From the NCBI GenBank assembly GCA_021323835.1, contig JAJPKI010000261.1:1-16657 (forward strand): a stretch of DNA of 16,657 bases, given 5' to 3'. Each line of letters starts with the position of its first letter. The stretch's first letter is position 1. The DNA comes from Verrucomicrobiota bacterium (GTDB lineage Bacteria > Verrucomicrobiota > Verrucomicrobiia > Limisphaerales > UBA11358). Below the pieces are notes generated by a model, which was not told where the DNA came from, made no database searches, and worked only from the letters and a program-made list of their open reading frames with translations. This document shows positions 7,784 to 14,991 of the stretch, in pieces. The position numbers and the translations under genes were made by a program.

Positions 7784-7887
7784 ACGCGAAGATTGGCGAA
7801 TTGCGTCGCGGCCTGCAAGTTGCAGAATTTGCTTGCAACTTTTTGCTGGTTCAGGCGTCTTAATGGCGCAACAGCAGTTTACCAATT
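7784..7887. promoter_or_regulatory. Probable divergent control region between the chelatase operon and cytochrome c gene
   Basis: If the chelatase starts at 7783, 104 bases separate two divergent starts. This stretch must hold the promoter for the rightward cytochrome gene and probably one for the leftward six-gene operon. It contains the inverted repeat AAGTTGCA (7817-7824) / TGCAACTT (7834-7841) with a 9-base spacer. No unambiguous -35/-10 pair was found for either direction. Confidence 0.45.
7817..7841. repeat. 8-bp perfect inverted repeat, operator-like
   Basis: Arms AAGTTGCA and TGCAACTT are perfectly complementary, with 9 bases (gaatttgct) between them. The centres of the arms are 17 bases apart. 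The position is 47 bases upstream of the cytochrome ATG and 34 bases upstream of the preferred chelatase GTG. It could be a transcription-factor site or a leader hairpin; the identity of any regulator is unknown. Confidence 0.5.
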
Positions 7888-8310
7888 ATGAAATTACAAC
7901 TCGCGCTTCTTTTAACGGCGGCCATTGGAATCAGTGCGCTTGCCCAGGACCAAAAACCCGCTGCGGCGGACGGAACGTTGCCACCGGCTTCAACGAAAAA
8001 AGATGTAACGTTCGCGACTGACATCAAACCGATTTTTGACGCGGCTTGCGTGAAATGTCACAGCGGCGACAAAGCGAAGGCCGGTTTGCGTCTCGACACG
8101 CTTGAAGGCACGCTCAAAGGCGGCAAGAACGGCAAAGATAAAATTCTCACCGCCGGCGACAGCGCGAACAGTCCTGTGGTGAAAATGATTGCGCACATCG
8201 GCGACCAGGATGGCTGGATGCCGCCGGCAAAAAATCGCGCGAATATCGGACCGCTTACTGCAGACCAAGTTGGCTTGGTTCGTGCGTGGATTGACCAGGG
8301 CGCAAAGTAA
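7888..8310 (+). CDS. Small secreted mono-haem cytochrome c (PSCyt1-like domain)
   Basis: A 140-residue exported electron-transfer protein. A Sec signal peptide covers about residues 1-19, with likely cleavage after ALA at 17-19 (SALA-QDQ). A Pro/Ala/Lys linker follows. The haem motif is CVKCH at 54-58, in the context DIKPIFDAACVKCHSGDKAKAGLRLDT, split here as IKPIF / CVKCH / GLRLDT. The likely sixth ligand is M111 in WMPP. This order matches the planctomycete-type cytochrome domain (PSCyt1, PF07635), usually found at the N-terminus of much larger proteins; here it stands alone. The redox partner is unknown. It is a single-gene unit, divergent from the chelatase operon and closed by a terminator 14 bases after its stop. 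Confidence 0.88.
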   Translation: MKLQLALLLTAAIGISALAQDQKPAAADGTLPPASTKKDVTFATDIKPIFDAACVKCHSGDKAKAGLRLDTLEGTLKGGKNGKDKILTAGDSANSPVVKMIAHIGDQDGWMPPAKNRANIGPLTADQVGLVRAWIDQGAK

Positions 8311-8323
8311 TTTGAATTCCAGC

Positions 8324-8355
8324 AAAAAGCGCAGTCCGAAAGGATTGCGCTTTTT
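8324..8355. terminator. Bidirectional rho-independent terminator between cytochrome c and dnaG
   Basis: The 14-base arms AAAAAGCGCAGTCC (8324-8337) and GGATTGCGCTTTTT (8342-8355) pair throughout with a single G-U, around a GAAA tetraloop. The T-tract on the right serves the + strand transcript, and the A-tract on the left becomes the T-tract for the leftward folE2-cvpA-dnaG transcript. The last bases of the dnaG stop codon (8354-8356) fall in the right arm. Confidence 0.93.
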
Positions 8356-10159
8356 ATTTCAACGGCGAAAGCGCTGAACGTTTTTGTTCGCGCAAATTTT
8401 TTTGCTGCTGCAACAATTCTATTTTATTCGCATCAGAAATTTCCGGCTGGCTGACTTTTTGCGTGAGCAAAGCGATTTGCCGGTCGAGAAATTGGTTGCG
8501 CAATTTCAAAACGGTATCCGTAAATTCTGTTTCAAGCTCTTGAGTCCTGGCCTCCACGCTAATTGCCTCTGTGATAAGATTCCTGACCTCGGCAGAATTG
8601 CATTCGTCCAAAAATGACATCAGACCTTTCCAAGATTGATTTTTTTCTGCCGTGAAACGGCTTTCTACAATTGAACGCACCGGCGGATGCGAAATCCAAT
8701 TCAAATCAAAATTCAATGCAGCCCATGTCGTTAATTGCTCATGAAGAAAAATCAACCGTAGAAAAAGAAATTCAGACTGCGAAGGGCGTTGTGCCTCGAC
8801 TTCTGGCGCAGCAGCTTCAAATGATTCTTCTTCAGCGCCGGCGGGTTGAACTCGTTGCGCTGGAACTTTTTTAAATTCGGCGCGGACGGATTCCGTTGAA
8901 ACGCCCAATCGCAACGCGGTTTTTTGCGCATAAGTGTCAATCAGAACCGCACTGCCGGTTTTATGAACGGCTTCGGCCATCGCGCGCAAAATGGAAATGC
9001 GGCCTTTGTCACTGTTCGCATCGTTTTGTTTGCAAAGCCGGTTCAAATAATAATCGAAAAATCCTTCTGCATTTTTGACCAGCTCCTGAAACTTTTCGCC
9101 GCCGAATTTTTTGATGAAGCTGTCCGGGTCATGCGGTGCAGGCACAACCGCAACACGCACAGCCAAGCCCGACGCGAGCAAGTGGTCGAGCGAACGAACG
9201 GCGGCATTTTGTCCGGCTTCGTCGGAATCGAAACAAAGCACCACTTCGTTTACGTAACGTTTCAAAATGCGCGCATGTTGCTCCGTGAACGCCGTGCCTT
9301 GCGGCGCGACGATGTTTTGCACACCGGCCATGAAACAAGCGATTAAATCCAACTGTCCTTCGCAAATGATGGCAAATCCCGCGTCAAGAATCGCGCGCTT
9401 GGATTTGTCGAGACCGAAGAAGATTTTGCTCTTGGTGAAAATCAGTGTTTCGGGCGAATTGACGTATTTCGCCGTCTTTTCATCGCCGGACAAAACGCGT
9501 CCGCTGAAACCGATGACGCGGCCCTGTTCATCGCAAATCGGAAACATGAGCCGTCCGCGGAAGCGGTCGTAATAATTTCCGGTTTCTTCTTTGCGAATGA
9601 TGAGTCCGGATTTTTCGACGAGCGCTAAATCGTAATTTTTACTTTTCGCCCAATTGACGGTGTCGTCCCAATTTTCCGGCGCAGCGCCGAGGCGAAACAA
9701 CTTTATCGCGTCCGCGCTAACGCCGCGCTTGGCTAAATAATTTCGTGCGGTTTCACCGGCAGCTTCGTTGAGTAAACAATTTTGCCAGCGCTGCGCAATT
9801 TTTTCGTGAATTTCAAGCAATTGGTCTTTGAGATGACGCGATTCCTGCGCGGCGGGATTGTTTTCCATTTCGAGCGGAATTTTTGCACGTTCGGCAAGTC
9901 GTCGCACGGCGTCCACGAAACCGATGTTTTCGTATTCCTTGACGAAGGTAAAAACGTCGCCGCCTTTGTGGCAGCCGAAGCAATGGAAAATTTGCTTGTG
10001 CGGATTGACGTTGAAGCTCGGCGTTTTTTCTTTGTGAAACGGGCAGAGCGCGGTGAAGTTCGCGCCGGCTTTTTTGAGCGGCAAATAGCCGCCGATGATG
10101 TCCACGATGTCGCTGGCGCCGCGGATGCGTTCGAGAGTTGCGGGAGAAATTCCGGCCAT
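8354..10159 (-). CDS. dnaG: DNA primase
   Basis: Synthesises RNA primers at the replication fork. The 601-residue protein has the N-terminal CHC2 zinc finger (C39, H42, C60, C63), then the RNA-polymerase core with the conserved NYYDRFRGRLMFPI block (195-208), and a Toprim fold with E267 (CEGQLD) and D311/D313 (FDSDEAG). Residues around these differ from the common EGYMD and FDGD. This may be a lineage variant, since the metal-binding acids are kept. The C-terminal 150 residues form the less conserved helicase-binding region, preceded by an acidic Ala/Glu linker (about 420-445). It follows cvpA by 15 bases and ends in the bidirectional terminator, so rpoD is not co-transcribed downstream as in many bacteria. 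Confidence 0.95.
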   Translation of the reverse strand: MAGISPATLERIRGASDIVDIIGGYLPLKKAGANFTALCPFHKEKTPSFNVNPHKQIFHCFGCHKGGDVFTFVKEYENIGFVDAVRRLAERAKIPLEMENNPAAQESRHLKDQLLEIHEKIAQRWQNCLLNEAAGETARNYLAKRGVSADAIKLFRLGAAPENWDDTVNWAKSKNYDLALVEKSGLIIRKEETGNYYDRFRGRLMFPICDEQGRVIGFSGRVLSGDEKTAKYVNSPETLIFTKSKIFFGLDKSKRAILDAGFAIICEGQLDLIACFMAGVQNIVAPQGTAFTEQHARILKRYVNEVVLCFDSDEAGQNAAVRSLDHLLASGLAVRVAVVPAPHDPDSFIKKFGGEKFQELVKNAEGFFDYYLNRLCKQNDANSDKGRISILRAMAEAVHKTGSAVLIDTYAQKTALRLGVSTESVRAEFKKVPAQRVQPAGAEEESFEAAAPEVEAQRPSQSEFLFLRLIFLHEQLTTWAALNFDLNWISHPPVRSIVESRFTAEKNQSWKGLMSFLDECNSAEVRNLITEAISVEARTQELETEFTDTVLKLRNQFLDRQIALLTQKVSQPEISDANKIELLQQQKNLREQKRSALSPLK

Positions 10160-10174
10160 CGCGTAAGGCGACGA

Positions 10175-10927
10175 CTACTTGTTCGTCGGATTTGCGGCTG
10201 GCTTGGCCGGTGCCGGGACAGCCGGGCTGATGGTTTGGTTGCCGAATTGAATCACCGCTTTGGGTTTTGGTTTTAGCGCGGGTTCATTTGGCGCGGCGGG
10301 AGCGGTGTTGTTGATAAACAACATGCCGAGATTATCTTTGGCCCATGGGCCGGCGGCAGATTTTTTGAAAACTTGTTCCTGAATTTGCTGCAACGTCGGG
10401 AAATAATCGCCGCTAAACCCGGCTTGGTCGCCACCGAAAGCTTTATGGACATAAGCCGCATGCGCATCAATGTCCGCCTGGGTGTAGACCGGCGCATTGA
10501 GCAACGCCAGCAGCACGATTAAAATACATATCATGCGAATCGCGCCGCCCAACATGCCGAGATAATATTCGGTGTTTTTAAATGTGTCACTTTTGGCGAG
10601 CCGTTCCGTGAACAATTTCCGCAGCACGCTGAAAATCAGCAACACGACAAATGCGAGCGTGAGGTAACCGCAAACGTAACCAGTGAGCTTCGTCCAGCGC
10701 ATCGTGTTGATGTAAAATTGTCCGGCCAGCGAATAAAGAAAGCCGCACAGCGGCACGATGATGAGCCATTGCAGCAACGGAAGAAATTCGCGCGACATGC
10801 CATGGCGGCGTCCTTTGAAAATTCCCCACGCCAAAGCAAGAAGAACAACGCCATCGAACCAGCCGAGCGTCATCTGCTTGGCCACGGGTTGAACGGCAGC
10901 AGCGGCAGCAATCATGACCACGAGCAT
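10175..10927 (-). CDS. CvpA family inner-membrane protein
   Basis: A 250-residue protein with four predicted membrane segments at about 21-37, 50-70, 84-104 and 125-146. The GWFDGVVLLALAWGIFKGRRHGMSRE block (residues 22-47) is the family hallmark: a first helix followed by G..RG...E. CvpA was named for colicin V production, but its general role is unclear; links to cell-envelope stress and purine genes are reported. The C-terminal part is soluble and ends in a Pro/Ala/Lys-rich tail (215-250). The start is uncertain: ATG at 10927 gives an extra hydrophobic 18-residue leader, while ATG at 10873 (MTLGWFDG) would match the family start better. It sits between folE2 (63 bases) and dnaG (15 bases). 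Confidence 0.82.
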   Translation of the reverse strand: MLVVMIAAAAAVQPVAKQMTLGWFDGVVLLALAWGIFKGRRHGMSREFLPLLQWLIIVPLCGFLYSLAGQFYINTMRWTKLTGYVCGYLTLAFVVLLIFSVLRKLFTERLAKSDTFKNTEYYLGMLGGAIRMICILIVLLALLNAPVYTQADIDAHAAYVHKAFGGDQAGFSGDYFPTLQQIQEQVFKKSAAGPWAKDNLGMLFINNTAPAAPNEPALKPKPKAVIQFGNQTISPAVPAPAKPAANPTNK

Positions 10928-10990
10928 AAAGCCTGCGCGGCAAAAGCCAAATAAAATATTATCCGGTTAAAACTGCAAACGCGCGCGGAA

Positions 10991-11821
10991 TTATCCTTTT
11001 TCAATGCACGCATACGCATTGTGATTGTGAATGCTCTCGTAATTTTCCGCCTCGACTTTATACCAGGTCACGCGCTTGTCGGCGTTCAATTTCACCGCCA
11101 CGTTGCGCACTAAATCTTCGACGAAGACCGGATTTTCATACGCACGCTCGGTCACGGCTTTTTCATCCAGCCGTTTCAACAACGCGTAAAGTTCCGAACT
11201 CGCGCAGCTTTCGACGACCGCGACCAAATCTTCAATCCAAATCGCCTCGCTCGAACGGATTTGCAACGTCACCAACCCGCGCTGGTTGTGCGCGCCAAAT
11301 TCGCTGATGGCTTTCGAGCACGGACAAAGCGTCGTGACGCCGACTTTTACCGTCAGCACAAAATCAATTTCTTTGCCGATGGCCGCCGCGTCGAACCGCG
11401 CCACGTAATCCATTACACCGTCCTTTTCCGTCACTGGCGATTTTTTTGTGAGGAAATACGGAAACTCAATTTCGAGGTGCGCCGATTCCGCATTTAATTT
11501 TTTTTGCAACGCGCGCAAAATGTCCGAAATGTTTTCCACATGAATCACGCTGCCGTGCGCGTTGAGCACTTCGATGAAGCGGCTCATGTGCGTGCCTTTG
11601 AATTCCTTCGGCAAATCCACAAACATGCCAATCGTTGCGACGGTATTTTGAATTGATTTTGCCTTGTCGCGCACTTGAATCGGAAATTTCAATCCGCGCA
11701 CGCCGACTTTATCAATGCGCAACTCGCGATGGTCACGCTGGTTTTGCTCGTCGTGCATGGGCAGGACGGATTTCTTCAATTCCTCCGCGCGTCGCCGGAC
11801 GGATTCGGGGCAATTTTTCAT
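10991..11821 (-). CDS. folE2: GTP cyclohydrolase FolE2 (type IB)
   Basis: Converts GTP to 7,8-dihydroneopterin triphosphate, the first step to folate and queuosine. FolE2 is the alternative enzyme that does not strictly need zinc. The 276-residue protein has FKGTHMSRF (74-82), the CPCSKAISEFGAHNQRG block (166-182) and the late ERAYENPVFVEDLVR block (225-239). Spacing puts the likely metal ligands at C166, H178, E220 and H265. ATG 11821 is chosen; the frame continues upstream to 11890 but the extra residues overlap a perfect inverted repeat and are unlike the family. In many bacteria FolE2 is induced by zinc shortage through Zur; no known Zur box is recognised here, but a hairpin sits directly before the start. 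Confidence 0.93.
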   Translation of the reverse strand: MKNCPESVRRRAEELKKSVLPMHDEQNQRDHRELRIDKVGVRGLKFPIQVRDKAKSIQNTVATIGMFVDLPKEFKGTHMSRFIEVLNAHGSVIHVENISDILRALQKKLNAESAHLEIEFPYFLTKKSPVTEKDGVMDYVARFDAAAIGKEIDFVLTVKVGVTTLCPCSKAISEFGAHNQRGLVTLQIRSSEAIWIEDLVAVVESCASSELYALLKRLDEKAVTERAYENPVFVEDLVRNVAVKLNADKRVTWYKVEAENYESIHNHNAYACIEKG

Positions 11822-11823
11822 AA

Positions 11824-11855
11824 TGCCAATTCTAGCAGCTCCGCCGGAATTGGCA
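11824..11855 (-). promoter_or_regulatory. Hairpin or operator directly upstream of folE2
   Basis: A perfect 9-base inverted repeat, TGCCAATTC (11824-11832) and GAATTGGCA (11847-11855), with a 14-base spacer. In the folE2 transcript it would form a stem whose foot is 2 bases from the AUG, with a GGCGGAG-containing loop. The only Shine-Dalgarno-like GGAG is in that loop, 17 bases from the AUG, so folding could control ribosome access. As DNA, arm centres 23 bases apart would also suit a dimeric regulator binding two turns apart. Confidence 0.55.
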
Positions 11856-11901
11856 AAATGTTCTCTTGAAATGCAAATACGGTCTGACAAATTTCTTGGC
11901 C

Positions 11902-12819
11902 GTGAAAATCGGAAACTTCATTGCGACCGCAATTTTTTGTGCAATCAGTTTCAATTCACTCGCCGCCGAAACTTTTCGCGTCGCCACTTACAACGTCGAA
12001 AATTATCTGGACGCGTCCACCGCGTCGCGCCATTTCGTCAAGTCCTCCGAAGCCAAAGCAAAAATTCGTGAAAGCATCGAAGCAATAAATCCCGACGTCC
12101 TCGCCCTCGAAGAAATGGGCACGACGAATGCGTTGATGGAATTGCGCGCGTCGTTGAAAAATGAAGGACAAGATTTTCCGTTCTGGGAATTTGTCGAAGG
12201 CGAGGATACGAACATTCATGTTGCCGTGTTGAGCAAATTCTCGATTGTCGCGCGGCATCCACACACGAACGATGAATTCCTTTTGGACGGAAAACGTTTT
12301 CGCGTGGAACGTGGATTTGCGGAAGTGGAAATTCAGGCGGCGACGAATTTTACGTTCACATTCCTTGCCGCGCATTTGAAATCGCAATTACAAACTCCAA
12401 ACGCCGACGAAGCGCAAGAGCGACTTGGCGAAGCAAAAATGTTGCGCAACATCGTTGACGCGCATTTCAAGGCCAACGCAAATGCAAAACTGATTGTGCT
12501 TGGCGATTTCAACGATTCAAAAAATTCTGACGCAATGAAAGAAATCATTGGTCGCGGGAAATTCAAATTGACCGACACACGTCCTGCCGAACGTAACGGC
12601 GACAATTCTTTCGTTGAAAATATTTATCACGAGCCGCGCGACGTGACGTGGACTTATTTTTACGGCGCGGACGACACTTACAGTCGCATTGATTATATTT
12701 TGTTGAGCCCGGCGATGGCTAAAGTTTGGAAAACGAACGAGACTTACATTCCGACAATTCCAAATTGGGGAATCGGCTCCGACCATCGGCCAATCGTGGC
12801 GACGTTCGAGGAAAAATAA
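11902..12819 (+). CDS. Secreted endonuclease/exonuclease/phosphatase family protein
   Basis: A metal-dependent phosphodiesterase-fold enzyme; the substrate (nucleic acid, sugar phosphate or lipid phosphate) is not determined. With GTG 11902 the protein is 305 residues with a signal peptide of about 22 residues ending SLAA. The EEP motifs are in order: ATYNVENY (N31), LEEMG (E70 or E71), AAHLKSQ, VLGDFNDS, RIDYILLS and the terminal GSDHRPIVATF with the catalytic-type histidine. The frame also runs back to TTG 11866, giving an unusually long 34-residue leader; the shorter start gives the better signal peptide. It is a single-gene unit divergent from folE2. Its stop is 8 bases from the convergent E2 gene, with no terminator hairpin seen. 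Confidence 0.86.
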   Translation: MKIGNFIATAIFCAISFNSLAAETFRVATYNVENYLDASTASRHFVKSSEAKAKIRESIEAINPDVLALEEMGTTNALMELRASLKNEGQDFPFWEFVEGEDTNIHVAVLSKFSIVARHPHTNDEFLLDGKRFRVERGFAEVEIQAATNFTFTFLAAHLKSQLQTPNADEAQERLGEAKMLRNIVDAHFKANANAKLIVLGDFNDSKNSDAMKEIIGRGKFKLTDTRPAERNGDNSFVENIYHEPRDVTWTYFYGADDTYSRIDYILLSPAMAKVWKTNETYIPTIPNWGIGSDHRPIVATFEEK

Positions 12820-12827
12820 TTTCGTCG

Positions 12828-14018
12828 TTACAATTTTTCCGGCTGCTTCATCAATTCGCCGATGCGCTGCAACAATCTGCCCGCCGCGCCGCCGTCGAGC
12901 ACGCGATGGTCGAAGCTCAGAGTTAAATTTGATTCTGTCACCGGCACAAATTGATTTTTGGTTTCATCCCAAAATGGAACTTTGCGGCCTGCCCCCATGC
13001 CAAGCACGAGCGTTTGCTCCGGCAACGGAATCGGCGTCGCCCACGTCAACCCGAACGTGCCGTAATTGGTCACGGTCGCAATCGAGCCACCGGTCGCGTC
13101 CGCAGGAAGTTTGCGTTGACGCGCAAGGTCAATCAGTTCGTTGTAACGCTGCGTCAAATCTTTCAGCGATTTTTTGTCGGCATTTCGAATCACGGGAACC
13201 AGCACACCGTCTTCGGCTTCAACGGCAACGCCGACGTCAATCGAACCCGGATGAACAATTTTATTTCCGACGAGCCGTCCGGCGGGTGCGGAATTTTCCG
13301 CCAGCGCAATCGCCAGCGCGCGTAACGCGTAAAGCGCCGGGCCGGGTTTTGGATTTTGATTTTTGCGATGTGCAAGAACGGAATCCAATTGCACCGGCAA
13401 CCCGACTGTCGCCAGCGGACGCGTCCAACTTCTTCGCATTGCGTCGGCAACGGCAACGCGCATGGAAGACGCGCCGCTGATTTTTTGCTGTTCGACATGC
13501 GCAATGAATTTTTCGAAATCTTCGACAGTCACGCGACCCGCCGCGCCGCTGCCCGCGACGCCGGATAAATCCGCCGCGCTCAGACCGAGTTCGGTCATGC
13601 GCGCTTTCAATCGCGGCGACAAATAACTCGCTCCCGCGGCATTTGCCGGAACCGGCAACCCGCGAACCGTCGGCTGCACGCGCGTGCGGCTGCCGTTGGT
13701 TTCAGATCTCGAAATGCGGTCGCTGTCGCCGCTTTTCGGCGGCGCAATATCCAATCCCAGACGCGCCGCTTCCTCTTTCGTTGCTTCGATGTAGCCGAGC
13801 ACCGCGCCAACGGTGTAGCTTTCATTTAATTCGGCGGAAAAATTTTCAATTTTGCCGCTGCACGGCGAAGTCACGGACATCGTCGCTTTATTCGTTTCGA
13901 CTTCGATGAGATTTTGGTCGGCGACGACTTTATCGCCGGGCTTCACGAGAAATTGAACGATGTTCGCCTCGGCGATGGATTCGCCAAGCTGCGGCATGAT
14001 GATGGGAATCTGCGGCAT
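12828..14018 (-). CDS. pdhC: 2-oxoacid dehydrogenase E2 (dihydrolipoamide acyltransferase)
   Basis: Core acyltransferase of a pyruvate or branched-chain 2-oxoacid dehydrogenase complex; it moves the acyl group from E1 to CoA on a swinging lipoyl arm. The 396-residue protein has one lipoyl domain (1-80) with the modified lysine K44 in ETNKATM, a flexible linker, a peripheral subunit-binding domain (YLSPRLKARM ... VEDF, 132-168), a Gly/Ser/Ala linker and the catalytic domain ending in DHRVLDGG (370-377, His371). The DHRVLDGG motif carries the acyltransferase histidine. It follows E1 beta by 7 bases. The symbol is provisional because the substrate is not decided by these motifs. No E3 gene follows; the neighbour downstream is convergent. 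Confidence 0.9.
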   Translation of the reverse strand: MPQIPIIMPQLGESIAEANIVQFLVKPGDKVVADQNLIEVETNKATMSVTSPCSGKIENFSAELNESYTVGAVLGYIEATKEEAARLGLDIAPPKSGDSDRISRSETNGSRTRVQPTVRGLPVPANAAGASYLSPRLKARMTELGLSAADLSGVAGSGAAGRVTVEDFEKFIAHVEQQKISGASSMRVAVADAMRRSWTRPLATVGLPVQLDSVLAHRKNQNPKPGPALYALRALAIALAENSAPAGRLVGNKIVHPGSIDVGVAVEAEDGVLVPVIRNADKKSLKDLTQRYNELIDLARQRKLPADATGGSIATVTNYGTFGLTWATPIPLPEQTLVLGMGAGRKVPFWDETKNQFVPVTESNLTLSFDHRVLDGGAAGRLLQRIGELMKQPEKL

Positions 14019-14025
14019 AAATTAT

Positions 14026-14991
14026 TTACGACCGTAAAAGATTTCTTGCTGCTGCTGCGACGCTGCGCGCCGTCGGACGATGCGCCGCCCATAAATTTGG
14101 ATGATACGGCACCGGCGTATCTTTGGCGTTGAGCCGTTGCGGCGGCGCGTCGAGCAAACCAAAACCTTCACTCGTCACGCGCGAAATAATTTCCGCCGTC
14201 ACGCCGCCCCACGGCCACGCTTCGCCGACACAAAGTAATTTTCCCGTGCGCGCGACACTCGCGACAATCGTGTCCGTATCGAGCGGTTTGACCGAGCGCA
14301 AATCTACAATTTCAATTTCCCAGCCTTCGCTCGACAATTCTTTCGCGGCTTCGAGCGCTTCGTGAACCATCGCGCTGTAAGTAACGACGGTTAAATCGCG
14401 GCCTTCACGCGCGATGCGCGCTTTGCCAATCGGCAGCGCCTCGCTCGGCAATTTTTCCGCTTTCAAATGGTAGTAAAGAAATTTGTGTTCGCAGAAAATT
14501 ACCGGGTCGTCGAGCGCGACGGCTTCGAGTAACATCGCGTAAGCATCTTCAACCGTCGCCGGCGTCAAAACAATCAGGCCGGGATAATGCGCGTAAATCG
14601 CTTCGATGCATTGGCTGTGAAATGGCCCGCTGCCACTCGTGCCGCCGAACGGCAGGCGAACGGTAATTGGACAAGGAATTTGTGTGCGCCAGAAAAGTGT
14701 CGCCGCTTGATTGACGATTTGATTGAAACCGACCACCGAAAAATCGGCGAATTGCATTTCGATGATTGGCCGCATTCCTTCAATCGCCGCGCCTACGGCG
14801 AGGCCGACCATCGCATCTTCGGAAATCGGCGAATCCAAAACGCGTCCGGGAAATTCTTTCGCCAAATTTTTCGTGGCTTTAAATGCGCCGCCGAAATTGC
14901 CGACGTCCTGCCCGTAAATGAAAACGCGCGGGTCATCGCGCAAGGCGTGCGCCTGCGCTTCGCGAATCGCTTCGAGGTAAGTGAGGCTCAT
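14026..14991 (-). CDS. pdhB: 2-oxoacid dehydrogenase E1 component, beta subunit
   Basis: Pairs with the alpha subunit to form the thiamine diphosphate-dependent decarboxylase. The 321-residue protein has the usual length. Motifs in order: GQDVGNFGGAFKAT (27-40), SPISEDAMVG (54-63) with E58 in the place of the cofactor-activating glutamate, GGTSGSGPFHSQ (116-127) and VGEAWPWGGVTAEI with the C-terminal transketolase domain. LDAPPQRLNAKDTPVPY is the typical late signature. The ATG overlaps the stop of the unknown exported protein gene (ATGA, 14988-14991), and E2 follows after 7 bases. The symbol is provisional, since branched-chain or acetoin complexes share these motifs. Confidence 0.91.
   Translation of the reverse strand: MSLTYLEAIREAQAHALRDDPRVFIYGQDVGNFGGAFKATKNLAKEFPGRVLDSPISEDAMVGLAVGAAIEGMRPIIEMQFADFSVVGFNQIVNQAATLFWRTQIPCPITVRLPFGGTSGSGPFHSQCIEAIYAHYPGLIVLTPATVEDAYAMLLEAVALDDPVIFCEHKFLYYHLKAEKLPSEALPIGKARIAREGRDLTVVTYSAMVHEALEAAKELSSEGWEIEIVDLRSVKPLDTDTIVASVARTGKLLCVGEAWPWGGVTAEIISRVTSEGFGLLDAPPQRLNAKDTPVPYHPNLWAAHRPTARSVAAAARNLLRS

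Noticed and set aside
7784..7885. Longer chelatase start at TTG 7885
   Set aside because: It leaves 2 bases between divergent starts and adds 34 residues unlike CbiX. It is not strictly excluded, only less likely.
10956..10978. Promoter for cvpA (TAATAT with TTGCAG upstream)
   Set aside because: The -10-like hexamer is good, but the only -35-like hexamer is 11 bases away, too close for a sigma-70 promoter.
11822..11890. Longer folE2 start at 11890
   Set aside because: The extra 23 residues are read through a perfect inverted repeat and overlap the leader of the divergent gene; the ATG at 11821 matches the family.
12816..12830. Terminator between the EEP-family gene and the E2 gene
   Set aside because: Only 8 bases separate the stops and no inverted repeat with a T-tract is visible.
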